Part shown: piece by piece, positions 1-10,661 of the stretch
How the letters are laid out: every line of letters begins with the position of its first letter
Position numbering within the stretch: the stretch's first letter is position 1
NCBI RefSeq assembly: GCF_000143535.2
Contig: NC_037326.1
Coordinates: 1 to 64,000 of the forward strand
Length of the DNA stretch: 64,000 nucleotides
DNA from: Botrytis cinerea B05.10
Taxonomy: Eukaryota; Ascomycota; Leotiomycetes; Helotiales; Sclerotiniaceae
Direction of reading: 5' to 3'
Notes under the pieces: generated by a model
Databases searched by the model: none
What the model was told of the DNA's origin: nothing
What the model saw: the letters and a program-made list of their open reading frames with translations, nothing else
Program-made: the position numbers and the translations under genes

Positions 1-60
1 TAACCCTAACCCTAACCCTAACCCTAACCCTAACCCTAACCCTAACCCTAACCCTAACCC
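1..60. repeat. Telomere repeat array, left chromosome end
   Basis: Ten uninterrupted copies of TAACCC start at base 1, followed directly by AT-rich DNA. Read on the minus strand this is TTAGGG running outward to the left, the orientation expected at a left chromosome end and the telomere unit used by most filamentous ascomycetes. No degenerate subtelomeric telomere-like units follow it. Confidence 0.97.
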
Positions 61-1375
61 TATGAATTATAAATATATCAAAAACAAAATCAAATATTTA
101 ATCAAATAATTAGATTATTTATATTCAAAAAACATATAGAAATTCAAAAAAGATCTTAATTACCCTAAAAAACTATAAGTATTCTATTTAAAATATCTAT
201 AATTATTAATAAAATCTCAAACTCTATATTAAATAATAAAGATAATAAGAAATCAAAGAAATCGAAAGAAAAATTATTAGGAATAAATATAATAATAATA
301 ATTACTATTTTTTTCTTTATATAGTTTTTTTTAAAATTTTTCTTTTTTTAATCTTTTATTCTTTTTAATTAAATCAAACTCTTTTAATATATAAAGATTT
401 CAATAAATTATCTCCTTTTTATATTTATAAAGAAATTCTTATTACTTATATAATCAAAGAATCCAGATATTAATCTTTTATAATTAAATGAAAATCTTTT
501 TTTCCTTTAAATACAACAATTTCTATTATTATTTCAAAAATTTATAATTTAAAATAACAATAACCTTTTTTATAATGAATGTATTTGATACAATATTATA
601 ATAAATTATTGTTAATAATATAAGAGCGATTGAATTTGATATACAAATTACAAGAATCTTTTTCAATATTAAAACATTTGATATAGCAAATCAAATTAAA
701 AATATTATAAATAAAAGCTATTTATATAAAAAGTATATTGAAAAAGAAAACATTATAATCATTTAAATAAATAAAAAGGAAAATATACTAATAAAAACAC
801 TTGGGATAAATATTAAATTAAAAAGGAAATAATATTATAATAAATTAATAATAGATTATAAAATCACTAATATATAGATTATAATGATATTATGGATCTT
901 AATAATTCAATTACAATATATTAAAAGATATTAAATATCCAAGGAAAGTTTTAGATATATATATAATATTAGTTATAGAATACTTCAAATTATAAAATAT
1001 AATTCCTAAAATAATAAATTCTAAAAAAAATAGAATATAATAAATAAGAAAGGCTTTATTAAAATTAATAATATTCTAAGAAATTAGTTCTAAAACAAAA
1101 GAACAAACTAGAACAATAGAAATCATAAAATAAATATTATATAATTAAAAGCCAATCGATTTATTAATCAACTTCAATATAAAGATCTATATAAAAAATA
1201 GATTTTATTACAATATAAAACTTTATATTCAAAAACAATTATTAATTTTATTACTATAGTTACAAGAATTGCAATTAGTTACAACCTTATTAAATTCCTA
1301 TTTGAAATCTAGTTTAAACCACCTTGAGAGATCTCTAGACACTTCCACGTGACCCTAGAGGCAGCTCCCGTAACA
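61..1375 (+). mobile_element. 3' end of a gypsy-type LTR retrotransposon, truncated at the telomere
   Basis: Bases 833-1375 are an LTR copy homologous to those at 20146-20715 and 42099-42713. It starts TATTAT (decayed TGTTAC) and ends GTAACA. The bases just before it (about 760-832) match the internal sequence of the full element at 42714-42780, including the purine-rich stretch that precedes a 3' LTR (CTTGGGATAA then AAAAAGGAAATAA). Sequence 61-832 is therefore the 3' part of the element interior. The 5' part is missing, and the next thing to the left is the telomere. The LTR's right third (1310-1375) is far less decayed than the rest. Confidence 0.75.
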
Positions 1376-1800
1376 CATGCTCGGGTGAATGACTAAAGGA
1401 TTATATAAGCAGTGTGACACGTGATTTTGATTGAAAAATTATATGAGATTAACTTTCTTATTTTTACAATTTGAGGGATTAGATCCCTTTTTATGCTTAT
1501 TTGCTTAGAATCAGCTTTCTTTATTTAAAATCCCTTTTCTAATCCGGTCATTCTTTAAATAAAGAATCTATTATTCCTTTCATTCTTTCGAAATGACGAT
1601 TATGTGATTAACTATTATTTTATTGATCTTATCGATCTTATCTAATCGATCTATATAGCTTTCAATCTTTCATTATTAATTTATAATTCGAATTTATAAT
1701 GAAAATTATTTTATTCTTATTTGAATATATATATATAAATTAAAAGATATCAATATTATATTATATTATTATTTAGAAAAACATTATTTATAAAAAATAT
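1376..1800. repeat. Dispersed repeat with copies at about 22560-22955 (inverted) and 39600-39830
   Basis: From about 1386 the sequence is matched, as reverse complement, by 22560-22955. Shared landmarks are the TATATAAG-(C/T)AGTGTGA(C/T) stretch, the TTTGAGGGATTAGAT stretch and a stem-like TTCGAATTTATAATGAAAATT stretch. A third copy, part only, lies at 39600-39830. There is no coding potential. It abuts the LTR end at 1375, so it may be the older sequence into which the LTR element inserted, or part of another element. Confidence 0.6.
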
Positions 1801-1895
1801 AAACAATATTATTATTATTCTTTTCTTTTCAATTATAATTCTAAGAAATTTAATCAGGTAATTCAATTACCCCACCTCTTTTCACCTAATCACCA

Positions 1896-1914
1896 CCCCC
1901 CCCCCCCCCCCCCC
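1896..1914 (+). repeat. Poly-C homopolymer (19 C)
   Basis: Nineteen consecutive C residues sit in a C-rich pocket (CCCCACCTC just upstream) within DNA that is otherwise over 80 percent A+T. The length of such a run is error-prone in sequencing. Confidence 0.9.
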
Positions 1915-1973
1915 TGTCCTCAAAAATTACCATAGCTTTTTTTCAATCTCATCAGAATTAGGGTTATTTCAAT

Positions 1974-2197
1974 TCAATACAGAAGCTCCAATTTCAAGAA
2001 TTTTTCAATTCTAATTTCAAACAAATATAATTCAATTGATTCTTTATTGATTTCTTTTTTCAAATTTTTAAAAAGCTTCAAATTGAAGCTAGGAAGGGTG
2101 GTGATCAATTGGAGTGATTTTCGCTGGGTCATTATCCTCCTGTCGAAATGGGTCACCACCGGTACTGACTACCAAAAAAATCCTAGGAATAATAGTT
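1974..2197 (-). repeat. Dispersed repeat fragment with a short protein-like remnant
   Basis: On the minus strand this stretch reads CTATTATTCCTAGGAT, then a segment with inverted arms (GGTGGTGA at 2097 and TCACCACC ending at 2160), then a 61-codon open frame (1974-2159) beginning MVTHFDRRIM. The same order is found, more decayed, at 27780-27985, and the CTATTATTCCTAGGA start recurs at about 20096. The open frame is matched at 27.9 kb by a stop-riddled version (segment equivalent to IELYLFEI). It is most likely a transposon or repeat-borne gene remnant. I do not recognise the family. Confidence 0.5.
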
Positions 2198-2553
2198 AGA
2201 ATTTAATAAAAAAGAATATTAACAAAATAAAAAAATAATTATTAAATTAGGATTCTTTTAAAAATCATAAAAAATATAATTATATATATATATATATAAA
2301 AGACTTTAAAAATCCTAAATTTGAATTAATACTAAACAAAATGTTAATATCAGATGTATAGTAGTTAGAATTCGTTTTGATATATTGAAAAAACTAAAAT
2401 TCTATTTCTTTCAAAAATTCTGAGTTATAAAAGTAAGAAAATCAAGAATCCCCAAAATCCTTAAAATCTAAGTTATTCTCTATTTACTATAACATTATTA
2501 TAAACAAATTTTACATATCGAATAACAATTCATTATATAATAAAAGATAAACT

Positions 2554-2995
2554 TAACGTAGTTTATCAGTATGTAGCCTATATCATTATGTGGCCCATTT
2601 CAAAATACATATAAAATTCGTCTATACATAACCATGCACTTTCTTTATTTATTAATATAATTTTATTTTTTCAAAAAAATATTATAATTATTTATATAAA
2701 TAATAAGAATTTCTAATCAATTTTTAAAAATCTAATTTTATATAATAGTTATTATAAAAATGATTTTTTTGTAACGAAAATCGTAACAATTTCACTTCTT
2801 TTTCTGATATAATAAAAATATAAAAGTAAAAACTAGATTTTTGAATATTTGAATTTTTAATATTATCAAATACGCTTTTGTTTTCAAGAAATATTGATTA
2901 GTTATTAAAATATGAGTATTTTAGAAAGCTTGATTTAGGTGATTTTCGAAGTGGGCCACATGCTGATATGGGCCACATGCTGATAAACTACGTTA
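2554..2995. mobile_element. MITE-like element with ~54-bp inverted ends (copy 1)
   Basis: The 442-bp element starts TAACGTAGTTTATCAG and ends with the reverse complement. Each terminal repeat is about 54 bp and contains two tandem 18-bp units (core CAGCATGTGGCC). The outer TA pairs fit a TA target duplication. The interior is AT-rich and non-coding. A second copy is at 39104-39529. The outer 16 bp are nearly the same as the ends of the Fot1/pogo-like element at 60546-62402, which suggests that a transposase of that family mobilised it. Confidence 0.8.
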
Positions 2996-4730
2996 TTGAA
3001 ATTCCAATAATATTAAATTCGAAATCTATTTTATAAATAATTCTACCCTACAATATTCTACAATTTATTAATTCAAGAATTATTAAATTTGATATTTAAT
3101 AATGAAAATCTTATTTATTTTAAATAAATATAAATATTATTGAAAAATATAATCAAAAGAGATTTTAATTAATTATTAAAAAAAAAATTATAAAATATTA
3201 TAAAAAGAATAGGAATTTGATTTTTATTCTTTTATTTTTAAAAATAAATAAAATCAAAAAGAATTAATTGTATCATTTATATAAAAATTAAAAAAAAAAT
3301 TCTAATTCTTTTTATAATCCTTATTCATAAATTATGTAACTTTTTATAATATAAAAATTCAAAATAAATAATTTGAATAATATATTTTTAATTGAATGAT
3401 AAATTAGAATTAGATATAATTGTTGAATAATATATTTCAAAGCTAATTTGAATTTTTTAAAGTCTTTAATATTTATTATTCAAATTTATATAAAAATAAA
3501 TTCAATAATATTATATAACAATTTTTAATTGAATTATATAACAATAAAAAAGCTATCCTCTAAATATACTATTCAATAATAATATACCAAAAGTTATTTT
3601 TCAATTAGAAAATATTTAATTAAAATAAAAGAATCTTTATAATATCAAAATCTATTTACTTTATCATTTATTTTTAAATAAAATTTCTTAAGAATATTGA
3701 CTTATTACTAAATTATCTTACAATTAAAAAATATATCGAAATACAATTATTAAACCTTTCACATTATAACTTTAACAATATTGAAAATATAAATAATAAG
3801 AGAATTATTCATTTCAAAATAATTCCCTTTCAAATACTTTTTCAATAATAATTTATACGAAACCCAAATCTTCTCATCTTTTAAATTAATTAAATAAAAA
3901 AAGAACTTAATAATATTATACAACCACAATACCCTTTCAAAATAAAATTCCTTAATATCCTAAATAATACCAATTACTATAAAAAGATTCTTTTGAATAT
4001 TCAATATATTCTATTTAATCTTACCGAATGAATCCTTTTTTAATAATATTAATAAAACCTTATTATTATTTTCATTATAAGACTCACCCTTTTCCATAAT
4101 CCAAAAATAAATCCAATATTTTTTAATAATAAAGAAATTCTATAATAAATATTCCTACTATAATAGAATTACCTAATATTTATTTACTTTTTCATTATAA
4201 ATAACCATATACCAACACATTTATAAAAAATGAATTATTAAAAAAGAATCAATATTATATAATAAATATTAGAATTTAAAAAAAGTTTTGAAATACTTTA
4301 ATAGAATTATTTTATTTATAAACTTTTATTTATACAATTTCTATACTGTTTTTAAAATAAAGATATAAATATAGGTTAATTCAGTTTTCAATATATCATT
4401 TATTAAATAATAGGATTCCTTTTAAAGGTATTATATAATACTATAAGCATTTAAAATAATATATATTTAACATTATATACAAATTAATACTTAATAATCA
4501 ATATTATAAACAAGAGTATTCGATATATTAAAAGTATATATAATCAAATATAATTGTATAAATATTGTAATAGATTAAATAAAGGCTAGAATGAAAATGT
4601 ATTTTTATAAAGATATTTTTATAAAGAAGGTAAAATGGATATAAAATGTTAGAGTTATTTTCCCATATAAAAAATATCGCTGTACTTATTTTACTAGGTA
4701 AAACACATCTCGTATAAGAGGTAGGTTTTA
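2996..4730. other. AT-rich intergenic DNA, no feature seen
   Basis: About 1.7 kb of A/T-dominated sequence with no open frame of protein-like composition and no recognisable repeat boundary. It is probably old RIP-decayed repeat DNA. Confidence 0.5.
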
Positions 4731-4802
4731 TATATCTCAAAAATAAGAAAAAAAGCTTCTATGAATTAATAGTCTGAAAATTCCTTTTTCCCCGACATCT
4801 AG
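4731..4802 (+). repeat. Right-end fragment of the asymmetric-ended repeat family
   Basis: The stretch with TATATATCTCAAAAATAAG, then GTCTGAAAATTCC, then CCCCGACATCTAG is the right-hand end of the family seen at 12354-12696, 58529-58915 and 62650-63542. Only this end is present. It sits 45 bp from the stop codon of the aminotransferase gene and marks the left edge of the gene island. Confidence 0.6.
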
Positions 4803-4847
4803 TATCATTATATATAAAATTGTTATTATTATAAGATTTAATTCATC

Positions 4848-6373
4848 TTATGTTGTTGATTCTAAAATAGATGAACCGTGTGTAATGTATATCTGATAAG
4901 CTATCTTCAATCGATCTATGGCAATATCAAGTCTCTCTGGCTCAACAGCAAAGGAAACACGCATATACCCTTGAAATTCTGGAGGCATGTGATAGTCAGA
5001 GGCCGAGAAAAGGAGAATACCCGCCTTTTGATAGAAGGCAACCGCTGCTTTGTCGTCGTCTCTTTTCTGGCTGTAAGGCGCAAGCCTTGCCAATACAAAT
5101 GTTGTCATTTCGCAAGGGAGATATTTAATGGAGTTTTCTTCAAAAAAAGCCTTGATTCGCCCATACGCGGCTGTTAGCCGTGATGAGTTAAGTTGAATTA
5201 TCTCATGGAGCTGCGGGGACGTCAAGAGAGCCCGGGCGAACAGGATAGTGAGATTCGAGACGCTGGTGTGCGCAATGAGAGCAATGGAGTCACGCACATC
5301 TTTGCTACGCGTTACAACGCATCCCTAGATACATGATGAGTATCATTTGATGGAGAAGGGCCCACAAAAGAGTTTAATAGTTGAAACGGAACTTACTAAA
5401 CGCGCTCCAGTGGCACCAAGATCTTTGCTCATGCTCCAAATTACATGAATCTTGCTGGCATCACATCCGTGTGCACGAGCGTCGATGGCCAAAGCCGAAG
5501 TAAACTTCCTGGGCTGACGAAGATCGTTGCATTCATGCTCGCTCAACGCGAAAACTTCGTCTGAAATGAGGTGCAGATCGTGACGTTGACAAAATTTCAT
5601 CAGATCAATGAGGTTCTGTTTGCTGTAGCATCGGCCCAGCGGGTTGTGTGGATTTGTCAGCACCATTGCCTTGACGGGCACAGTTGCATTCCGGAGCCCC
5701 TTTTCTAGTGTTGGAATCATGCCCTCACCGAAAACGTCGTCGAGAGCGCCGACATTAACTGGGATTGGGATGATACCGGTGTGAATGCTGAGAAAGACCT
5801 CGTAAGCGCCTGGTTTCACAGTTAGCATATATCTCTACCGCAGATAATTGAATCCTTTGCCACTCCATTGAATAATAATAGAAAAGGCATAACCTGCTAT
5901 CCAATGGAGGCAAAGATGAATTCTTACCTGCATGGTAAGGGCAAGGAACAAGTACACCCTCTCCCGCGTCACAAAGACTCCATGCTAAGCCATCAAGTGA
6001 GCCAGCCGCTCCTGCTGTCAATACAACATGATGGTTTTCCACAGGCTCGAATGGGGCAAAATACGCGTTGAAGAGCGAAGATAGAGCTGTAAGAAGACGG
6101 GCTTCGCCCCAGAACCCATGCGGCCAGTTAAGATCCTAATGAAGCATAAGTAAAATCCACACAATATGTTTCTTAGAACTTGCTTACTGATTCCCCTACT
6201 TGAGTTGCGACTGCATCACGAAAGATCTCAAGTGCTTCTTTCCGGATTGTATAGTTCTCGGCAAAGGAGAGATCAATCCAGTTGCTATCATCTACCACCT
6301 CGGTGAGTGATACAGGAAGGTGACCGATGTAGGCTCCTACATTCTGGGCCGCTCGTTTTGAAAGCGCATTCAT
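4848..6373 (-). CDS. PLP-dependent aminotransferase, ACC-synthase-like (fold type I)
   Basis: Four exons on the minus strand: 6373-6188, 6135-5928, 5809-5397 and 5324-4848, giving 427 residues. Introns are 52, 118 and 72 bp. The second intron has a perfect TGCTAAC branch point, and its exact removal restores both frame and family spacing (PCPYHAG joined to AYEVFLSIHTG). Visible family features are an N-terminal INDLSFAEN-like segment (WIDLSFAENY), NPHNPLG (the PLP-contacting Asn), ISDEVF with the Asp that binds the PLP nitrogen, the PLP lysine in WSMSKDLGATGARLG, and MRVSFAVEPERL near the C-terminus with the carboxylate-binding Arg. The length fits the class I/II aminotransferase family. Related fungal enzymes include ACC-synthase-like proteins and the GliI-type C-S lyases, so the reaction cannot be assigned. 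The usual Tyr after Asp-Glu-Ile/Val is Phe here. It is divergent from the UbiA gene. Confidence 0.9.
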
Positions 6374-7658
6374 ATTGTGGTTGCAGGGGACAAGTGCCTA
6401 TAACGGAGAGAAATTATTTGCAGAGAGTGCAGAATTACGAATAATCAAGCAAGAGCTTTTATACTGCAGGCAGAGGTTGCAAGCTTCAATCAAACCAAGC
6501 CGCAGACTGCAGATATGTTCAAAGTAATGTCATCTGGCAAATCTCTGCACATGTAGAGATCACTTGCTTACGCAATGAGATCCGATAATTGGTCCTTCCT
6601 GTATTGCACTTCTTTGCACAGCCTCTCTTTGTCAATGATCTAGACCGGATATTGATTTGTTTATCCGCTATATACGAACCTAGATATCAATACTCATGTG
6701 CATATGCAGTTGTATTGCGCATATCCTCCGTCAATCATAAAGATCGGATGTCATTTCATTTTCCATAACCATGTAAAAAAAATCAGAATCTTGAACTCCC
6801 GACTCTCGATCGCTCACCGTTAGGTACGCTAAAAGCATGGCACGTAGAATTTTACGAATATGCCATCTCTAATAAATTCAGGGTGTATGCAATCTTTTCC
6901 AAGAGTGTTGCCACATTGAAGATTATTCCGTCTTGCTTGCTTACCCGATTGCTACTCTCTTAGATTAAATCATGATTGTTGAACTGGAGAAGAGCATGCA
7001 AGTGCATATGTACGGGATCATTGTAACTTTGGCTCATTCATCCGTATTATTATTACATTTTAATCTTACATCTGCATCCTTGTAGAACGGTGAGATTGCT
7101 CCGTATCGAAGTAACGAATCGTAATTAATAACATAAATCGGAATTACTTCCAGCTGCAGTCGACAAAAATATTCTTTCATGCAGGGTGATAGCACAGTTC
7201 TAAAATCTGTAGTTAATGCATACTGCAACTACACGTTTTTAGTAGTATCGTATCTGGACGCTAAATATATGAAACCTTCCTCTTTTGGTGGTAATAGATG
7301 TGCGGCGGCAAAGGATCCTCCTTTTAGACGAAACTCTAGTACCCACAACTGCATGTGATGAGTCCTCGCCTCGGCTTTTACCATATTGAAATTATTGAAG
7401 GACAGATTGAGAATCTGGACGTATTCAGAGCGAAGCGATTGATACCCGTCTACTGTTTAGTCACCTAGTATCCATCAAGTACTATTCAGGAAACTAATTC
7501 TCAAAGATATTACCACTTTGATGCTGATACCCAGAGCTGACGAATGGGGTATAAATAAAAGCTACTGGTCATAAGCAAGTGGCAAAAAGGTGTGCGAGAC
7601 TCATATAATTTTATCATATTGAGCGCGGGTTTTCATTTACAGTTCTTCAAGAAACAAA
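6374..7658. promoter_or_regulatory. Divergent intergenic region between aminotransferase and UbiA genes
   Basis: 1,285 bp of mixed base composition separate two genes transcribed away from each other, so both promoters must lie here. A 64-codon frame at 7034-7228 (minus) has no family features and I do not regard it as a gene. No repeat sequence was seen, unlike most other spacers in the window. Confidence 0.6.
7549..7556 (+). promoter_or_regulatory. TATA box of the UbiA gene
   Basis: TATAAATA lies 110 bp upstream of the ATG at 7659. A position 60-110 bp before the start codon is usual for filamentous fungi. The start codon context AACAAAATGGCT is a strong fungal initiation context. Confidence 0.55.
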
Positions 7659-8741
7659 ATGGCTGAAATTTCATGTCCTGCCCCCTCCAAAGCTCAATGG
7701 TACTCTCATCTTGGTGATGCATATATTCCATACCTACAGCTTATGCGTCTGGATCGTCCTAATGGCTACTGGTACTTCTGGTATCCTCATGCTTACGGAA
7801 CCCTCTGGGCTGCTATACAGCAGCGCTCCTCTCTTCAAGACCTCCTTCTTGTCAACTTGATCTTAATCTGGGGAAATGTTATTATGCGAGGCGCAACGTG
7901 CACATGGAACGACACCGTCGACATTGACTTCGACCGAAAGGTCTCAAGGTGCCGTAACAGACCGCTGGCACGCGGAGCCATTTCGATCTCACAAGCCAAC
8001 CTCTTCACAGCTGCGCAGACCCTTGCTTCTCTCGCCACACTGGCGTTGCTTCCTCCACTCTGTTTCATCTATGCTGTCCCGCCAGTGGTAGGCTGGTTCT
8101 GCTACCCGCTCACCAAGCGTGTCACCTACTATCCTCAGGCTGTGCTAGGATTCCCCATGGCCTGGGGTGTCTATATAGGGGCCGCTTCAATGGGTGCGGA
8201 CCCATTGCACTTTTCACCCCTTCTTGATGCATTGATGGCTGCGTTAGGACGAGAGCCTACAGAAAGGTCCGGATTGTCTCCCGTTTTTGAGGCCCTGCTA
8301 GAGGTGCAAATCGACTGGCCTATCGCTGTTTTTTACGCAGCCAACGTGGTCTGGACGCTGCTGTACGAGATCGTGTATTCGCATCAAGATGCCACTGAAG
8401 ACATAGCGGCTGGTGTCAAGAATCTGGTCTTGCTGTATGTCAACCCTGATGCTACAATACCGGAGGAGCGCTTTGGCACAATGCCGCTGCTATGTCGACT
8501 CGCATTCACTCAGGTTCTGTTATTAGCCACGGCTGGCACGTTAGGTGGCTTTGGTTTTAGTTACAGCACTTTGGCTGTTGCGGGGACTGCAGCGACGTTG
8601 GCAACCATGCTCAGCCGCGTGCGCCTAGGAGACCCTGAGTCTTGCGCCTGGTGGTTTAAAGTGGGAAATCCCCAGTATGCTGGAATGGCGATGTTGTCCG
8701 GACTATCAGCTGAGTATTTGGTGCGTGTTTTGCAAAAGTGA
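7659..8741 (+). CDS. UbiA-family membrane prenyltransferase
   Basis: An intronless frame of 360 residues. The first prenyl-diphosphate/Mg motif is NDTVDIDFD (residues 84-92), followed by the conserved RNRPLARG (residues 99-106). The second motif is YSHQDATED (240-248), followed by GVKN. Hydrophobic segments alternate through the whole protein, consistent with about eight transmembrane helices. N-terminal YLQLMRLDRPNGYWYFWYPHAYG is typical of 4-hydroxybenzoate/meroterpenoid prenyltransferases. Such enzymes transfer an isoprenoid chain to an aromatic or polyketide acceptor in a membrane. There is no obvious mitochondrial targeting sequence, so a secondary-metabolism role is more likely than ubiquinone synthesis (COQ2). 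An insertion at about 181-218 between the two halves looks cytosolic. It is divergent from the aminotransferase and convergent with the next gene. Confidence 0.93.
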   Translation: MAEISCPAPSKAQWYSHLGDAYIPYLQLMRLDRPNGYWYFWYPHAYGTLWAAIQQRSSLQDLLLVNLILIWGNVIMRGATCTWNDTVDIDFDRKVSRCRNRPLARGAISISQANLFTAAQTLASLATLALLPPLCFIYAVPPVVGWFCYPLTKRVTYYPQAVLGFPMAWGVYIGAASMGADPLHFSPLLDALMAALGREPTERSGLSPVFEALLEVQIDWPIAVFYAANVVWTLLYEIVYSHQDATEDIAAGVKNLVLLYVNPDATIPEERFGTMPLLCRLAFTQVLLLATAGTLGGFGFSYSTLAVAGTAATLATMLSRVRLGDPESCAWWFKVGNPQYAGMAMLSGLSAEYLVRVLQK

Positions 8742-9432
8742 AGCTGTGTTTGCGGTTGATTACTCGGACAAATTTTCTTCAACTCAGAACTAGACCATTA
8801 TAAAATTTTGCTCTCAGTCCCATTCTTAGCTTTTTTTCTGATGTATCACTTCAGTTGAATGGTGGACACCACCAAATCATGTAGCTAATGTATTCATCGA
8901 GTAGAAATGTAGGGTTGTCTTTTTAAAACCATCCATTTCAAGAAAGAACGGGAAATGTAAAAAAAAAATTGCGTCTTTTTTTTCGCCGTGTATTTGCCTG
9001 ATCAAGGGTCAACTGCTCTAAGAAACCATAGATTTGAAATGAAAATATTCACATGTCCCTGCACGTCTACTAGCAAAAGGTTCCTCTTGAAAATACGTAC
9101 ACAAAATCATTGCTTATTTTATGAGAAAAAATGCCAATCAAAAGCAATTGTTGGACAAAAAGCTTTCTTGTGGAAGCGAGAGGATAATAGAATTAAAAGA
9201 ACCCTTAAAGAACCAAGCTGTTTATCCTATAAAAAGTGTAGGAAAACTCTCTTTCAATCTATGATTATAATCATCGTACATTGATACAAACTGCGCTCAT
9301 CTTACCCTCTTATGTCGGAGTATCTAGTACACTTCCGATGAGATTTCAGAAAAACTCACAAAAGCTAGGCCGATAATCTAAGTACTGCATGGACTTCTTT
9401 GGCACTTTAATTTATCACTAAATCTCTTTGCC
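8742..9432. other. Convergent intergenic spacer
   Basis: 691 bp separate the 3' ends of the UbiA and rhodopsin-domain genes. It holds A-tracts and T-tracts (for example 8959-8984) but no repeat. A 98-codon frame on the plus strand (8988-9284) starts only with GTG, is rich in Lys, Ser and Cys, and shows no family feature, so it is not called. Confidence 0.5.
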
Positions 9433-10661
9433 CTACATGGGAAATATCCGTTCTTCACTTGTATTGAAGTTTCGCGTACCCGTCGATCGAGTGCTCTCAA
9501 TTTCAGACTTTTGCCGTTCACTAATATTGCTGGTTAGCTTACCGGACTGAGGAACATCCGATAGCTGGTACGATTGAGATCTCGCCGATCTGAATTTCAA
9601 GCTCGATGAAACTAGAGTCTGGCTCATAAGTCTAGTAGCTGGTGCTACGAGCGCATTCAACGCAGGCACACTCCCGAGAAGAATCGCGATGTTTCTCTCC
9701 ATGCCAGACCAAGTAAGACCAAGGACGGTACTGAAAGTATCCGGTTTTTGATTTGGAGGGGGGTGGAGCTGTGCGCCAATTTGGACGGTTCGTATAATGG
9801 CAAAAATTCCAGTCCTGTCAAGAAGTCAATTAGCTAACCTGCAAGGTATTGCAGACGTACACATACACTGTGCCCAGACCCATCAAACATAGAACGAGTG
9901 CTTTGGTTCGCTTTTTGAGTTGTAGCTTGTGCAAGAAGAAAAATGGGTAAAATGCCAAGAAAAAATCCGAGAACGCAGAGAAAGCTATAAATAGTCAGAT
10001 AGGTATATGTCACGTGCACTTATGGCTTCTAGCTTTCAGAAGACTCACCTCCTTGGAGAAGAAAAAATCCAAGTTTTTTATCTATGGTCCAGCATGTACC
10101 CTTAATCAAAGGGTTCCATGATTTCTCGATTGGAGTGCATGCAGTGTAAAAAGTGATGATAACCATAGTGTTGACGATAAAGACCAAGATCCCTAGAGTC
10201 CATAGTAAGATTTGATGTATGCGGATCCCGGTGCCATGAATTACTCGCAAGTACGACACAACAATGGCCATCTTGGCGAAGCTCAATGCCTGTACACAGA
10301 ATACTTGCGCAAGAAGATTGTAGTATTGCTGGTGCACCGCCTCGTTGTATTTGACGTAGGATGTATGTCGGCCCAAGCCATAATGTACGGCTACAAAGTC
10401 GATAACAGTGGCAATAAGAGCTTGAAGCTGTTATGAGTGTGAAAATTTTGCGAGCATAAAACGAATGTCTAGATGGAGAAAATTTACCAATGCAAACACC
10501 ATCAGGTAATCATCCCATCCTCTCTCTGAGTACTTTAGTCGTGTGAAACATCTAAGCGCGACCACGATAGCGGCACTCAAAAATGTCACTGTCGTACCTA
10601 CTTCTAGTTTCCAGCCAATGTTGATATCTCCGTTTGAAGAAGACTGAAAATTTGCGCTCAT
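9433..10661 (-). CDS. Fungal rhodopsin-domain integral membrane protein (seven-helix)
   Basis: Four exons on the minus strand: 10661-10488, 10427-10049, 9984-9867 and 9814-9433, giving 350 residues. Introns are 60, 64 and 52 bp. The third uses the consensus donor GTATGT and the second has a CTGAC branch point. Family marks are RCFTRLKYSERGWDDYLM (residues about 37-54; the GWDDY signature), HYGLGRH after helix 2, CTPIEKSWNP after helix 4 and the G-x-C-W segment before helix 5. Hydrophobic segments fit seven helices, followed by a roughly 80-residue Ser/Arg-rich cytosolic tail. Proteins of this family (rhodopsin domain in Pfam, not retinal-binding opsins; the retinal-binding lysine is not expected) are numerous in filamentous fungi and mostly of unknown function. 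It may be a sensor or transporter accessory for the surrounding cluster, but that is inference. Confidence 0.88.

Noticed and set aside
1960..1967. Isolated TTAGGGTT as an interstitial telomere
   Set aside because: A single copy in AT-rich DNA is expected by chance.
5810..5834. Alternative acceptor at 5835 in the aminotransferase gene
   Set aside because: It breaks the reading frame; the acceptor at 5810 with the TGCTAAC branch point keeps frame and family spacing.
7034..7228. 64-codon minus-strand frame in the divergent promoter region
   Set aside because: Short, no recognisable feature, and lies where two promoters are expected.
7876..8091. Overlapping frames inside the UbiA, A-T enzyme, kinase and Ulp1 genes
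   Set aside because: Shadows of the real reading frames, without motifs.
8988..9284. 98-codon frame on the plus strand between UbiA and rhodopsin-domain genes
   Set aside because: No ATG start (GTG), low-complexity Lys/Ser/Cys-rich translation, no family feature, and it lies in a convergent 3' spacer.
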